Positions 1 through 7,177 of a stretch of DNA of 64,000 nt are shown here, piece by piece; the stretch's first letter is position 1; the number at the start of each line of letters is the position of its first letter. Origin of the DNA: a virus. Both the position numbers and the translations under genes were made by a program. The notes under the pieces are model-generated. The model was not told where the DNA came from. It saw only the letters and a program-made list of their open reading frames with translations, and did not search any database. Where the stretch lies: positions 1-64,000 of the IMG/VR virus record IMGVR_UViG_3300029286_000025. One strand, given 5' to 3'.

Positions 1-2
1 CA

Positions 3-1646
3 TCAAAAACGTCAGGAACCAGTGGAAGTTCAGGAACTAGTGGGTCATCAAATACGTCAGGAACCAGTGGAAGTTCAGGAACTAGTGGGTCATCAAATAC
101 GTCAGGAACCAGTGGAAGTTCAGGAACCAGTGGGTCATCAAAAACGTCAGGAACCAGTGGAAGTTCAGGAACTAGTGGGTCATCAAATACGTCAGGAACC
201 AGTGGAAGTTCAGGAACTAGTGGGTCATCAAACACGTCAGGAACCAGTGGAAGTTCAGGAACTAGTGGGTCATCAAAAACGTCAGGAACCAGTGGAAGTT
301 CAGGAACCAGTGGGTCATCAAAAACGTCAGGAACCAGTGGAAATTCAGGGACCAGTGGAAGTTCTGGTACAAATGGAACATCAGGAATTAGTGGAATTAA
401 TGGAACAACAAGTGGAACATCTGTTGAAGCATTGTGGAGTGGATCCACAACAGGAAATATATGGAATTTAAACAATTTAAATGTTGGTATAGGAACAGCA
501 GTACCACAGAATAAATTTCATGTTAAAGCTGATACTGGTGCAAATGCTTTAGTTCGTTTTGAAGCATATCAATCAACACCAACTACATCATTTACATTTT
601 ATCACGCTAGGGGGACTATGGCATCACCACAATCAATGCTTAAAGATGATAGTATTGGTGGGTTTGGATTTAGAGGATGTATAGATACTAGTGGAACATT
701 TTCAAGTGGTGGTAGGGGTAATATAGTTTGTAAAGCATCTGAGGACTGGACAACATCAGCAAATGGAACATATTTTAGTTTTCACACAACATCTTCTGGG
801 ACAACTACAAATACTGAAAGAATGCGTTTAACAAGTGAAGGGATGTTAGGTATAGGTACAACAAATGAAATAACAAATCCACTTACAGTATATGGACCAA
901 GAGCTGGAGCCATTCCAAATATTCCGTTAAAATTTGTTAGAAATGTTACAACTACATCAGGATTAAATTCATCAATGATAGGTGTATCAAATACAAACGG
1001 TGATATGACGGATGGTTTTGGTGTGGGTTTATTGTTTGCCATAGAAGATAATCTTGGTGTTGAAAATTATATTGCAAAATTGGGATTTTCACGTGATGGT
1101 GAGGATAATTCTGGTAAATATGAATTTCAAACATATAATAATGGAGTTAATACTACAAAAATGGTTATTAAAAAAAATGGATTAGTCGGTATAGGTACAA
1201 CAGAACCAAGTCAATTATTAGTATTATCTGGTGGTACTATTCAAATTGCAAATGGAAATCAAGGAACAAATAAAATATTAACATCTAATTCCACTGGTAC
1301 TGGTAATTGGTCTTCTGTTTTAGAAGATATAAAATTTGAATTTAGAGATGTTGATAATACACCACAATCATACGTTTTAGATTTATATGCATATTATTCT
1401 TATAATGTATCTGGTATTACAGTTGAAGGTGATCAAGGGACATCCACTTTTAATATAGTAAAATCTGGGACTAATATAATTGGTTTAACAAGTTTAACTG
1501 CAACATCTACACTGCAACATTTTTATTCAAGTACAGCAAAATCCACTTCTAATGTTAGTGTTGGTAATGAAATTGTATTGGATATAACAGGTGTATCTGG
1601 GACACCAAGAGTTATAAGAGGAAAATTAATGATTATTAGAACATAA
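3..1646 (+). CDS. Tail fibre / adhesin with collagen-like stalk (5' end outside window)
   Basis: The reading frame is open from the left edge, so the start lies outside the window. The first ~140 codons are a Gly/Ser/Thr-rich collagen-like repeat (GTSGSSGTSGSSNTS units). Three modules with the signature VGIGT/LGIGT follow (near 486, 849 and 1188), a motif typical of long fibrous phage and Bacteroidetes surface proteins. The last ~110 residues form a distinct non-repetitive tip (from about 1310). No S74 chaperone-type C-terminus is seen. It probably forms a thin host-contact fibre at the tail or capsid surface. It ends immediately against the stop codon of the converging gene at 1647. The product class is well supported; the exact virion position is inference. 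Confidence 0.75.
   Translation, partial: SKTSGTSGSSGTSGSSNTSGTSGSSGTSGSSNTSGTSGSSGTSGSSKTSGTSGSSGTSGSSNTSGTSGSSGTSGSSNTSGTSGSSGTSGSSKTSGTSGSSGTSGSSKTSGTSGNSGTSGSSGTNGTSGISGINGTTSGTSVEALWSGSTTGNIWNLNNLNVGIGTAVPQNKFHVKADTGANALVRFEAYQSTPTTSFTFYHARGTMASPQSMLKDDSIGGFGFRGCIDTSGTFSSGGRGNIVCKASEDWTTSANGTYFSFHTTSSGTTTNTERMRLTSEGMLGIGTTNEITNPLTVYGPRAGAIPNIPLKFVRNVTTTSGLNSSMIGVSNTNGDMTDGFGVGLLFAIEDNLGVENYIAKLGFSRDGEDNSGKYEFQTYNNGVNTTKMVIKKNGLVGIGTTEPSQLLVLSGGTIQIANGNQGTNKILTSNSTGTGNWSSVLEDIKFEFRDVDNTPQSYVLDLYAYYSYNVSGITVEGDQGTSTFNIVKSGTNIIGLTSLTATSTLQHFYSSTAKSTSNVSVGNEIVLDITGVSGTPRVIRGKLMIIRT
15..329 (+). repeat. Seven tandem 45-bp collagen-like coding repeats
   Basis: Seven full copies of a 45-bp unit (starting at 15, 60, 105, 150, 195, 240, 285) encode GTSGSSGTSGSS(N/K)TS. 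Copies differ at only a few bases, mainly the codon for the 13th residue (AAT/AAC/AAA). A degenerate eighth copy follows. The high identity implies recent expansion or ongoing length variation. A spurious open frame in the +1 register is a by-product of the repeat. Confidence 0.95.
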
Positions 1647-3944
1647 TTATGATACTGTTGTTCCAGTTGTAGATTGAATAATATTTGTATTATAAAGATT
1701 ATTTGAAGATGACCAACCAAAATCCAATTTCATTTGGAAAATAGCATCAATTCTTATATTTCTTTTTAATAATTCAATATCTTCAATTTTAACTCTTTGA
1801 CAAACAAATACATTATTTTTATAATAAGAAATAATTCCAATTATACTTATTTCTTTTAATAGTGTATTTAATTGTGAATCACTTAAATTTGGTTTAGCAT
1901 ATATTACTAAATTTCTATAATAATCAAGTTGTCCTCTCGAATTTGGATTTATAACTGGTATACCACTCGCGTCAAATTGTGGTGGTGGTGTGTTTTCTAA
2001 ATTTGTACCACTACCAGAATTTGTATTATTACCTGTTTCACCACCCGTGTTTATTCCGGTGTTTATTATGTTAGTATTTCCAATTGCATTACTTGTTCCA
2101 TTTACGGGTGTTCCTGTATTTATTCCATTTACGGGTGTTCCTGTATTTATTCCATTTACGGGTGTTCCTGTATTCGAAGTTGGTGTTCCAATTATTAATG
2201 GACCAGTATTATAAGTTGTGGTTGATCCGGTACTTGTAATTGGAAATAAATTATTATTTTTACTAATATCTACAAATTTCATCGAATCAAAAATTTTAAA
2301 TTTTCCACTATATAATAAAGTTTTTGTTTTATTTGAGTTTAGAATAATATAAAAATTATCAAATTTATCTTTTGACATTTGTTTTAAAACTGGAACATCT
2401 TCTTGGTTAACTTTAAAAACAACAATTCCCAAATCAAATCTATTTTCATCTGTTTGATAATAAATATCTTTTTCAATATATTTATTATCTGATTGAAAAA
2501 CTAAATTTAGTTTTCCATTCATTATTATTTCACTTAAACTATAAGGTAAAATTGGACTATCGATTGAATCTTGTTTTCCTATTTGAAATTTAATAACATT
2601 ATCAAATGGTGTCAACACAATATTTAAAGTTCCCATTGATTTATAATCATTTTGATTATTAGTATAATTACTTGCTAAAATTTTATAATTGTTAATTAGA
2701 ATGGGGAAAGGTATTTTAACAATATTTTGATTATTTTGTATTTGATTTTGAATATTTGTATTTCCAAAATTCATTATTTTATCAGCTTTATAATTATATA
2801 TTTTTGGTTTAGTAATAGTTGAAACATCTAATCTTGCTAATTTTTTACCATATTTTAGAAGATTATTTGTTAAACCTATGGATGATAATCTACTAATAGA
2901 ACTATTATCAATCAGATCAATAACTTTCATTTCAACATCAATTACGGCTGTTGTGTTTGAATATTTAATTATGGGTCTATATTCTATTTTTTGAGAAAAA
3001 TTTTCTGTTATCAAAAAAGTTGTTGGAAACCCACTAATCAAATTTTCTTCATATAGGGTAACAACATATTCTATATTTATTTTTTTCCCTTTATTTTCCA
3101 ATTCGTTTACGAAATTATCAAGATTTTCATTTGAATTATTATAAGTACCATAAATTTCAAAAAAATCCCAATCAGTAGATTCATTTATTGAAACACCCAA
3201 TGATTGAAACTCTGGTTGTCTCGGTATTGATAATTTTGCAGTATCACCCAAATTAAAATAATCGGTTCCAAAAGTGTTAGTTTTTGATGTAACAAATGAG
3301 AATTCCAAAAATAATGGATTACTTAAACTTAATCCAATACCGTTTGTTAAATGATCATTTATCGAATCTGGTGTAACTTGATTTATATTTGTATTTATAT
3401 CCCTTTGATTACTGATACTATTTATAGATGGGACATAAAATTGAATATATTTTCCCCATTCTTTTCCATTATAAAGAAAAGGTTGTCCTAAATTTATTAT
3501 ATATTCTGAATATTCATTAATACCATTTATAACTTGAATTCCGGTTTTGTCATAATAAAAATTACTTAACCAAAATTTAGTTTTATTATAATAATCATAA
3601 CTATAACAGGAAAAATAAAATCCAACATATGTATCAAAATTATAATTATTTGGAAAATACATAGTAACTTTATCATACATTACTGGTGAAGAAAAATAAT
3701 TCTGAATTCTTAAAAAATTAAATTTTGTAGTATCAATTTTTGCATATTTTTTCAAAACCGGATCAACAACAAACAAATTATGATTGATATCGTTATAATT
3801 AGTAGTACTTAAAAAATTTCTAGTTCCTCTAGAAATATCTGACCATACTTGATAATTTTCAGATACATAATTAGAATTATATTCATATTCCAATAAAATA
3901 TTTGGATTGATATTGATTAACTTTTTAGTTGGTGTTGCTGCCAT
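1647..3944 (-). CDS. Large virion structural protein of unknown position
   Basis: A 765-residue protein rich in Asn, Tyr and Ile, with the beta-rich look of phage structural proteins. A flexible linker near residues 575-640 is built of GINTGTPVN repeats. The C-terminal ~90 residues form a compact segment. No catalytic motif is visible. The gene starts at 3944 (MAATPTKKLI) about 20 bp downstream of a TTTAATATATA motif, like other virion genes here, and converges on the fibre gene at 1646. A baseplate, neck or fibre-attachment role is possible, but I do not recognise the family. Confidence 0.6.
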   Translation of the reverse strand: MAATPTKKLININPNILLEYEYNSNYVSENYQVWSDISRGTRNFLSTTNYNDINHNLFVVDPVLKKYAKIDTTKFNFLRIQNYFSSPVMYDKVTMYFPNNYNFDTYVGFYFSCYSYDYYNKTKFWLSNFYYDKTGIQVINGINEYSEYIINLGQPFLYNGKEWGKYIQFYVPSINSISNQRDINTNINQVTPDSINDHLTNGIGLSLSNPLFLEFSFVTSKTNTFGTDYFNLGDTAKLSIPRQPEFQSLGVSINESTDWDFFEIYGTYNNSNENLDNFVNELENKGKKINIEYVVTLYEENLISGFPTTFLITENFSQKIEYRPIIKYSNTTAVIDVEMKVIDLIDNSSISRLSSIGLTNNLLKYGKKLARLDVSTITKPKIYNYKADKIMNFGNTNIQNQIQNNQNIVKIPFPILINNYKILASNYTNNQNDYKSMGTLNIVLTPFDNVIKFQIGKQDSIDSPILPYSLSEIIMNGKLNLVFQSDNKYIEKDIYYQTDENRFDLGIVVFKVNQEDVPVLKQMSKDKFDNFYIILNSNKTKTLLYSGKFKIFDSMKFVDISKNNNLFPITSTGSTTTYNTGPLIIGTPTSNTGTPVNGINTGTPVNGINTGTPVNGTSNAIGNTNIINTGINTGGETGNNTNSGSGTNLENTPPPQFDASGIPVINPNSRGQLDYYRNLVIYAKPNLSDSQLNTLLKEISIIGIISYYKNNVFVCQRVKIEDIELLKRNIRIDAIFQMKLDFGWSSSNNLYNTNIIQSTTGTTVS
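2097..2174 (-). repeat. 27-bp tandem repeat, about three copies, in linker
   Basis: Two complete copies (2097-2123, 2124-2150) and a 24-bp partial copy (2151-2174) encode the Gly/Thr/Pro/Asn linker (TGTPVNGIN) of the structural protein. The copies are identical over their shared length, which marks a length-variable site. Confidence 0.9.
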
Positions 3945-3966
3945 TACAGAATTATTTCTTTTTATT

Positions 3967-3977
3967 TATATATTAAA
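3967..3977 (-). promoter_or_regulatory. Candidate phage promoter motif TTTAATATATA
   Basis: TTTAATATATA on the minus strand, ~22 bp before the start at 3944. The same 11-mer precedes many other virion genes in this window at similar distance. Confidence 0.5.
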
Positions 3978-4100
3978 AAAGTTAAGATGGAAATAAAAAG
4001 AAATAAATACTCAAATGTTTTTTTGAATTGAAAATTATATTATTTGGAAATGATATTTTATAGATTTAAAAATGAAATGAAAAGTCAAACCAAAAACCAA

Positions 4101-4300
4101 ATGAATGACCACTGTTATAGTGGCTTCAGGGTATTTTAACCCGTCTCTTTTAACGTTTCACAGACAAGATGCTTCTTAGGTTTCACAGAGAAATGAAACG
4201 CATCCACAGAGCTAGCCTCCACGTTCAATAACCGATATTCCATCGGTCAGTATAATTTATATATCGGGTTGGCACATCCTGTTATGGTAGGCTCCGAAAA
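4101..4300 (-). ncRNA. Stand-alone omegaRNA-like / TnpB right-end relic (copy 1)
   Basis: Read on the minus strand, this intergenic segment closely matches the right end of a TnpB-type (IS200/IS605-like) element at 57600-57771. Shared parts are a CCGAT/ATCGG hairpin, a conserved block GAACGTGGAGGC, a second block around CCTAAGAAGCATCTTGTC, and a terminal hairpin (CCACT/AGTGG) ending in ATTCAT at 4101. In one frame it still encodes the TnpB C-terminal tail (P-MEY-RLLNVEA ... KPKKHLVCETLKETG then stop), but a stop lies just upstream, so no nuclease is encoded. A scaffold-like stretch with GTGCCAACCCGATAT lies upstream. In this family the guide is the sequence just past the right end, here the bases descending from 4100. 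That it is transcribed is inference. Confidence 0.7.
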
Positions 4301-4409
4301 TTATTTTTACTTTATTGATTTTACCCGAACCAAGTTTTTAGTCCGGAACCAAATATCAAAGAACAATATAAATCTATATATTAACTAATGAAAGTCCAAA
4401 AAATAAAAT

Positions 4410-4437
4410 AAAAAAGGGGAAACCACTCCCCTTTTTT
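4410..4437 (-). terminator. Intrinsic terminator, bidirectional
   Basis: Inverted repeat AAAAAAGGGG / CCCCTTTTTT around an 8-base loop, just past the stop of the minus-strand gene at 4469. It can also stop plus-strand transcription. Confidence 0.85.
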
Positions 4438-4468
4438 GTCAAACTAAAACCAAAATAAAAACCAAATC

Positions 4469-4957
4469 TTATTTTTCATCTTCTATTATAATATTATTTT
4501 CTTCACGATATTTCAATTCATTTTCAAAAGATTCTTTGTATCTGTTCGAAATACTTTTTACATTTTGTAATATGGCTTTAATATGTTCATTTGACATATT
4601 TTTTAAAAAAACCATTTTTAAAGGTTGATCCAAATTTTTTCCATATGTACCCCACAATATAACTTCTCTTGGTTTAAAACCAAGATTTAACATTACATCC
4701 AAATCTTCGGTGTAATACCACATACCGGGAAAATTTGGAATTATTCCAGTATTTACTAAAAGTTGGGTGAATCTCCAATCAGGATTATCCAACCAAACTT
4801 TTTTTAATTCTTCATAAACATCATCCGAAATAATAATATTATTATATGTTAATTTTTCATCAATTTCAGAAATATTTATTGATCTTTCTTTTAAAAGATC
4901 TAAATAAGGGATTATTCTTTCTACTGGTCTCATTTTATTGAATTTTATTGGATGCAT
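4469..4957 (-). CDS. Conserved phage protein, function unknown
   Basis: 162 residues. Central motifs PDWRFTQLL and MWYYTEDLDVM are followed by LWGTYGKNLDQPLKMV and HIKAIL. The layout resembles small uncharacterised proteins seen in many large phages, with an acidic Trp/Tyr-rich core and a W-T-G-------PL segment. No signal peptide or membrane segment is present, and no catalytic residues are recognisable. It is last in a run of small minus-strand genes ending at the terminator at 4410. It could be a small regulatory or host-interaction protein, but I assign no function. Confidence 0.7.
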   Translation of the reverse strand: MHPIKFNKMRPVERIIPYLDLLKERSINISEIDEKLTYNNIIISDDVYEELKKVWLDNPDWRFTQLLVNTGIIPNFPGMWYYTEDLDVMLNLGFKPREVILWGTYGKNLDQPLKMVFLKNMSNEHIKAILQNVKSISNRYKESFENELKYREENNIIIEDEK

Positions 4958-4968
4958 ATTTGAAATTT

Positions 4969-5235
4969 TTATCTATAAGTTATTAATCCGATATATTTAT
5001 ATTGTAAAATACATTCCGGTGAAAACTCACAACTTATAAATTTGTGTTTTAAATCTTCGGTGGTTGTTGTAATTTCGTTTTTATTAACATATTGTACAAT
5101 CATTTCATATTTTGGATTTGATTTAAGAAAAACTTTTTCTCCACACATAAAATTAGTTGGTGAATGGTGTATTATTGTATATTGCCAATCAGATAATTGT
5201 AAATCACCTCGTTTGAAATTTTCTTCTTCCATCAC
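4969..5235 (-). CDS. Small protein, SH3-like (DUF2158/YodC-like?)
   Basis: 88 residues starting MMEEENFKRGD. The pattern 'GEKVFLKSNPKYEMIV ... CEFSPECIL' recalls the small SH3-like YodC/DUF2158 proteins (GD-V-LKSGGP-MTV...C-WF), but the match is weak and by eye only. It lies 11 bp upstream of the gene at 4957 and is probably cotranscribed with it. Confidence 0.55.
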   Translation of the reverse strand: MMEEENFKRGDLQLSDWQYTIIHHSPTNFMCGEKVFLKSNPKYEMIVQYVNKNEITTTTEDLKHKFISCEFSPECILQYKYIGLITYR

Positions 5236-5361
5236 TTTGATTTTTTATTTTCAAGTAAATATAAATATGTTATTTTTGTTTTTATTTGGTATGGGTGAAT
5301 ATTTAAGTTAAAGAATTTATTTTTTTTTCGTATTTGTTGTGATTACCAGTAGAAAATATTA

Positions 5362-5637
5362 TCATACTATAAATGAATCTTTTTCAATTTTACCATCTTT
5401 AAGTCTCATTCTAAATTCAACTTGTCTTTTAAAAGGTATTTCTTCGAATATTTCCCAACATTCGTCATAATAATTATAACACTTTCTTGTATTCACCCAA
5501 TTTTCAATTATGTCGGTTACTATCCAATCAGTATATTTTTTGAAAAATATCTTCGAAAAAAAGTTCAAATTTCTTTTTTGAGATAATAAATCTTCTTTTT
5601 GTTTTGATAAAATATCGATGTATTTTTGTTCTATCAT
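5362..5637 (-). CDS. Small hypothetical protein
   Basis: 91 residues; Lys-rich amphipathic N-terminus, then aromatic-rich middle (NWVNTRKCYNYYDECWEIF) and a charged end. No motif recognised. It begins 4 bp after the stop of the upstream gene at 5642, so the two are probably translated together. Confidence 0.6.
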   Translation of the reverse strand: MIEQKYIDILSKQKEDLLSQKRNLNFFSKIFFKKYTDWIVTDIIENWVNTRKCYNYYDECWEIFEEIPFKRQVEFRMRLKDGKIEKDSFIV

Positions 5638-5641
5638 ATTT

Positions 5642-5848
5642 TTAAAATTTAATAGTCATATCTTCCACACTATTAATATCGATTTCATAATAACCATCTA
5701 TATGTTTTCGATTAATTAGTGTACTTCTATTGTTGTTAAAACCAGCATCTTCTGGTACATAAAGTAAACAGTAATCTTCACTACGATCAGCACTACCCTG
5801 ACAATAAGTTGTCACTCTGTATTTGAATAATTTATATACGAATTTCAT
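5642..5848 (-). CDS. Small hypothetical protein
   Basis: 68 residues, MKFVYKLFKYRVTTYCQ... with a short beta-rich core. Its ATG overlaps the last codons of the upstream gene by 4 bp (5845-5848), a translational-coupling arrangement. Function not recognisable. Confidence 0.6.
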   Translation of the reverse strand: MKFVYKLFKYRVTTYCQGSADRSEDYCLLYVPEDAGFNNNRSTLINRKHIDGYYEIDINSVEDMTIKF

Positions 5849-6114
5849 AATTTTGTTTTATTTTCATCATCTATAAATATAAATATATCTTTTGATAATC
5901 TAGCATGTATCCCATTATCAAGAAAAACAGTACCATATTGACCATATTGATCATTGATAACATAATAACCCATATTACCATTTTTAATTTTTTCCGTAGA
6001 ACCCTCAAAATTTGTTATCATTATTCTTTTCCTCATTTTGTAATGTGGAACATATTCTACTTCGAAAATTTCAAAACCATCAGGTGTAATATCACCAACT
6101 TTATAATCATTCAT
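5845..6114 (-). CDS. Small hypothetical protein
   Basis: 89 residues beginning MNDYKVGDITPDGFEIFEVEY, a pattern (KVGD-TPDGF-I) found at the start of many short phage beta-barrel proteins of unknown role. It overlaps the next gene by 4 bp. Just upstream lies a short relic of a ligase-like C-terminus (6117-6160). Confidence 0.6.
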   Translation of the reverse strand: MNDYKVGDITPDGFEIFEVEYVPHYKMRKRIMITNFEGSTEKIKNGNMGYYVINDQYGQYGTVFLDNGIHARLSKDIFIFIDDENKTKL

Positions 6115-6116
6115 AA

Positions 6117-6160
6117 TTAATTTTTCAAATAATTTTCCAATTGTTCAACAGTCCAAATAG
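6117..6160 (-). pseudogene. Relic of a DNA ligase BRCT C-terminus
   Basis: On the minus strand this encodes TIWTVEQLENYLKN then stop. It is nearly the same as the true C-terminus of the DNA ligase at 8383 (TIWTVEQLESFLS). It abuts the stop of the lectin-like gene at 6161 and has no start of its own. It looks like the tail of a duplicated or rearranged ligase end. Confidence 0.6.
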
Positions 6161-6310
6161 TTAAAAACCCCTGACAGCACGAATATAGTTGTAGACGTTC
6201 TTAGCGTAGTTGGTCTGATCCCCATTGGTGAAACCCTGGCCCCACGCGTCGTAGGAAGAGGTCTCCGAGGAACTCCAGTAGTAGTAGTAGGCAACGAAAC
6301 CACCAACACC
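6161..6310 (-). other. Putative DGR variable repeat (VR)
   Basis: GC-rich block in an AT-rich genome, coding TGVGGFVAYYYYWSSS then a run of variable-looking residues. Codons at likely surface positions are of NNC/NNT type: GCC TAC TAC TAC TAC, TAC GAC, GGC, GGT, ACC, GAT, ACC AAC TAC GCT, AAC GTC TAC AAC. That is the footprint expected when AAC/AAT codons of a template are randomised at adenines. The boundary at ~6310 is abrupt. The template repeat is not found by eye in this window. Confidence 0.65.
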
Positions 6311-6703
6311 CGTTTTATGTAATAAATAAATTTTATTTAGTTCATCTTTTGTCGGTAATCTCCAATCGTCAAACCCACCACCTCTATAATCAGAACATAA
6401 TTTATTAGCATTTTCCCAGTTGGTACAACCCAAATCAACATCTGACACAATTAATTTTTGTTCAATTAGTAACTTATTTGATTCGATATTTAAATTTAAA
6501 ACATCGTTATCTATTATCCAATTATTATATAATTCATAATCTCGTAATATTTTATCTTCAAAGAAATCACAATTCCAAGATAAATCATATATAATTTCAC
6601 CATTCTTATTTTCATAAACATCTTTTATAAATGGATAAGATGGCCACATTGAGTCATTAGACTTTTTTAATTTTAATTTTGTTCCGATTTCTAATTTTTT
6701 CAT
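6161..6703 (-). CDS. C-type-lectin-like/DUF1566 protein, putative DGR target
   Basis: 180 residues. The N-terminal ~90 residues are ordinary AT-rich phage sequence. The C-terminal half is a DUF1566/FGE-like C-type-lectin fold: NWENANKLC, GGFDDWRLPTKDEL, YYWSSSE, IRAVRGF. This domain, ending in W-SSSE...R-VRAVR-F, is a common receptor-binding platform diversified by diversity-generating retroelements. The last ~50 codons are strikingly GC-rich with C- or T-ending codons (see 6161-6310), unlike the rest of the gene. It probably displays a variable binding surface on the virion or cell. No reverse transcriptase or template repeat is in the window. Confidence 0.75.
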   Translation of the reverse strand: MKKLEIGTKLKLKKSNDSMWPSYPFIKDVYENKNGEIIYDLSWNCDFFEDKILRDYELYNNWIIDNDVLNLNIESNKLLIEQKLIVSDVDLGCTNWENANKLCSDYRGGGFDDWRLPTKDELNKIYLLHKTGVGGFVAYYYYWSSSETSSYDAWGQGFTNGDQTNYAKNVYNYIRAVRGF

Positions 6704-6757
6704 TTTTTAATTTTAATTTTAAATATAATAATTTTATTTGTTTAAAAAAAATTTATT

Positions 6758-6943
6758 TTAAAAATCTTTTTCGATATTTAATCCTTTTTTTTCCATATCA
6801 TCTCTTATCAATTTTTCAATATATTTTGATCTATTGTTAATATCTTCATTTTTGATGTGTTCATCAAAAATCTTTAATAATTTATCAGTAATGGAAAATG
6901 AAAATTTTCTTTTCTTTTTTTCTTCTGGTTTCTTTTTATTCAT
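6758..6943 (-). CDS. Ribbon-helix-helix DNA-binding protein
   Basis: 61 residues. After a Lys-rich N-terminus, KFSFSITDKLLKIFDEHI forms the strand and first helix, then N-RSKYIEKLIRDDM forms the second helix of a CopG/MetJ-type ribbon-helix-helix. It is probably a dimeric repressor. It faces a second, plus-strand RHH gene (7017-7175) across a ~70-bp spacer that could hold a shared operator. Confidence 0.75.
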   Translation of the reverse strand: MNKKKPEEKKKRKFSFSITDKLLKIFDEHIKNEDINNRSKYIEKLIRDDMEKKGLNIEKDF

Positions 6944-6983
6944 AAAATTTTATTACTAATTTATCACTTTTTGACCTTTATAC

Positions 6984-6995
6984 TTTAATATATAC
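6984..6995 (+). promoter_or_regulatory. Candidate phage promoter motif TTTAATATATAC
   Basis: TTTAATATATAC 21 bp before the small RHH gene at 7017, in the spacer between the two divergent RHH genes. Confidence 0.5.
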
Positions 6996-7016
6996 TAAAA
7001 AAGAATAATAGTTTAT

Positions 7017-7175
7017 ATGAAAAGAAAAAAAGAAAAAGTGGTTGTTTCCATTTCAATTGATAAAAAACTTTGTTTATACATGGATGAATTGTTTTCTAAT
7101 AAATCAAAATATCTCGAATGGTTAATATACGAAGATTTATCGAAAATAAAAAATTTAGAAAAAATAATTATTTAA
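7017..7175 (+). CDS. Short ribbon-helix-helix protein
   Basis: A 52-codon gene starting ATG at 7017: MKRKKEKVVVSISIDKKLCL, then MDELFSNKSKYLEWLIYEDL. This is the same RHH pattern as the gene at 6758-6943 (hydrophobic strand, helix, N-SKYLEWLI helix), so the two are divergent paralogues. It ends 2 bp before the start of the endonuclease gene at 7178 and may regulate it. Confidence 0.65.
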   Translation: MKRKKEKVVVSISIDKKLCLYMDELFSNKSKYLEWLIYEDLSKIKNLEKIII

Positions 7176-7177
7176 AT

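Noticed and set aside
22-471. Open frame encoding a repeated Glu/Val/Gln/His protein
   Set aside because: It is the out-of-frame shadow of the 45-bp collagen repeat; the frame with Gly/Ser/Thr codons continues into the fibre gene.
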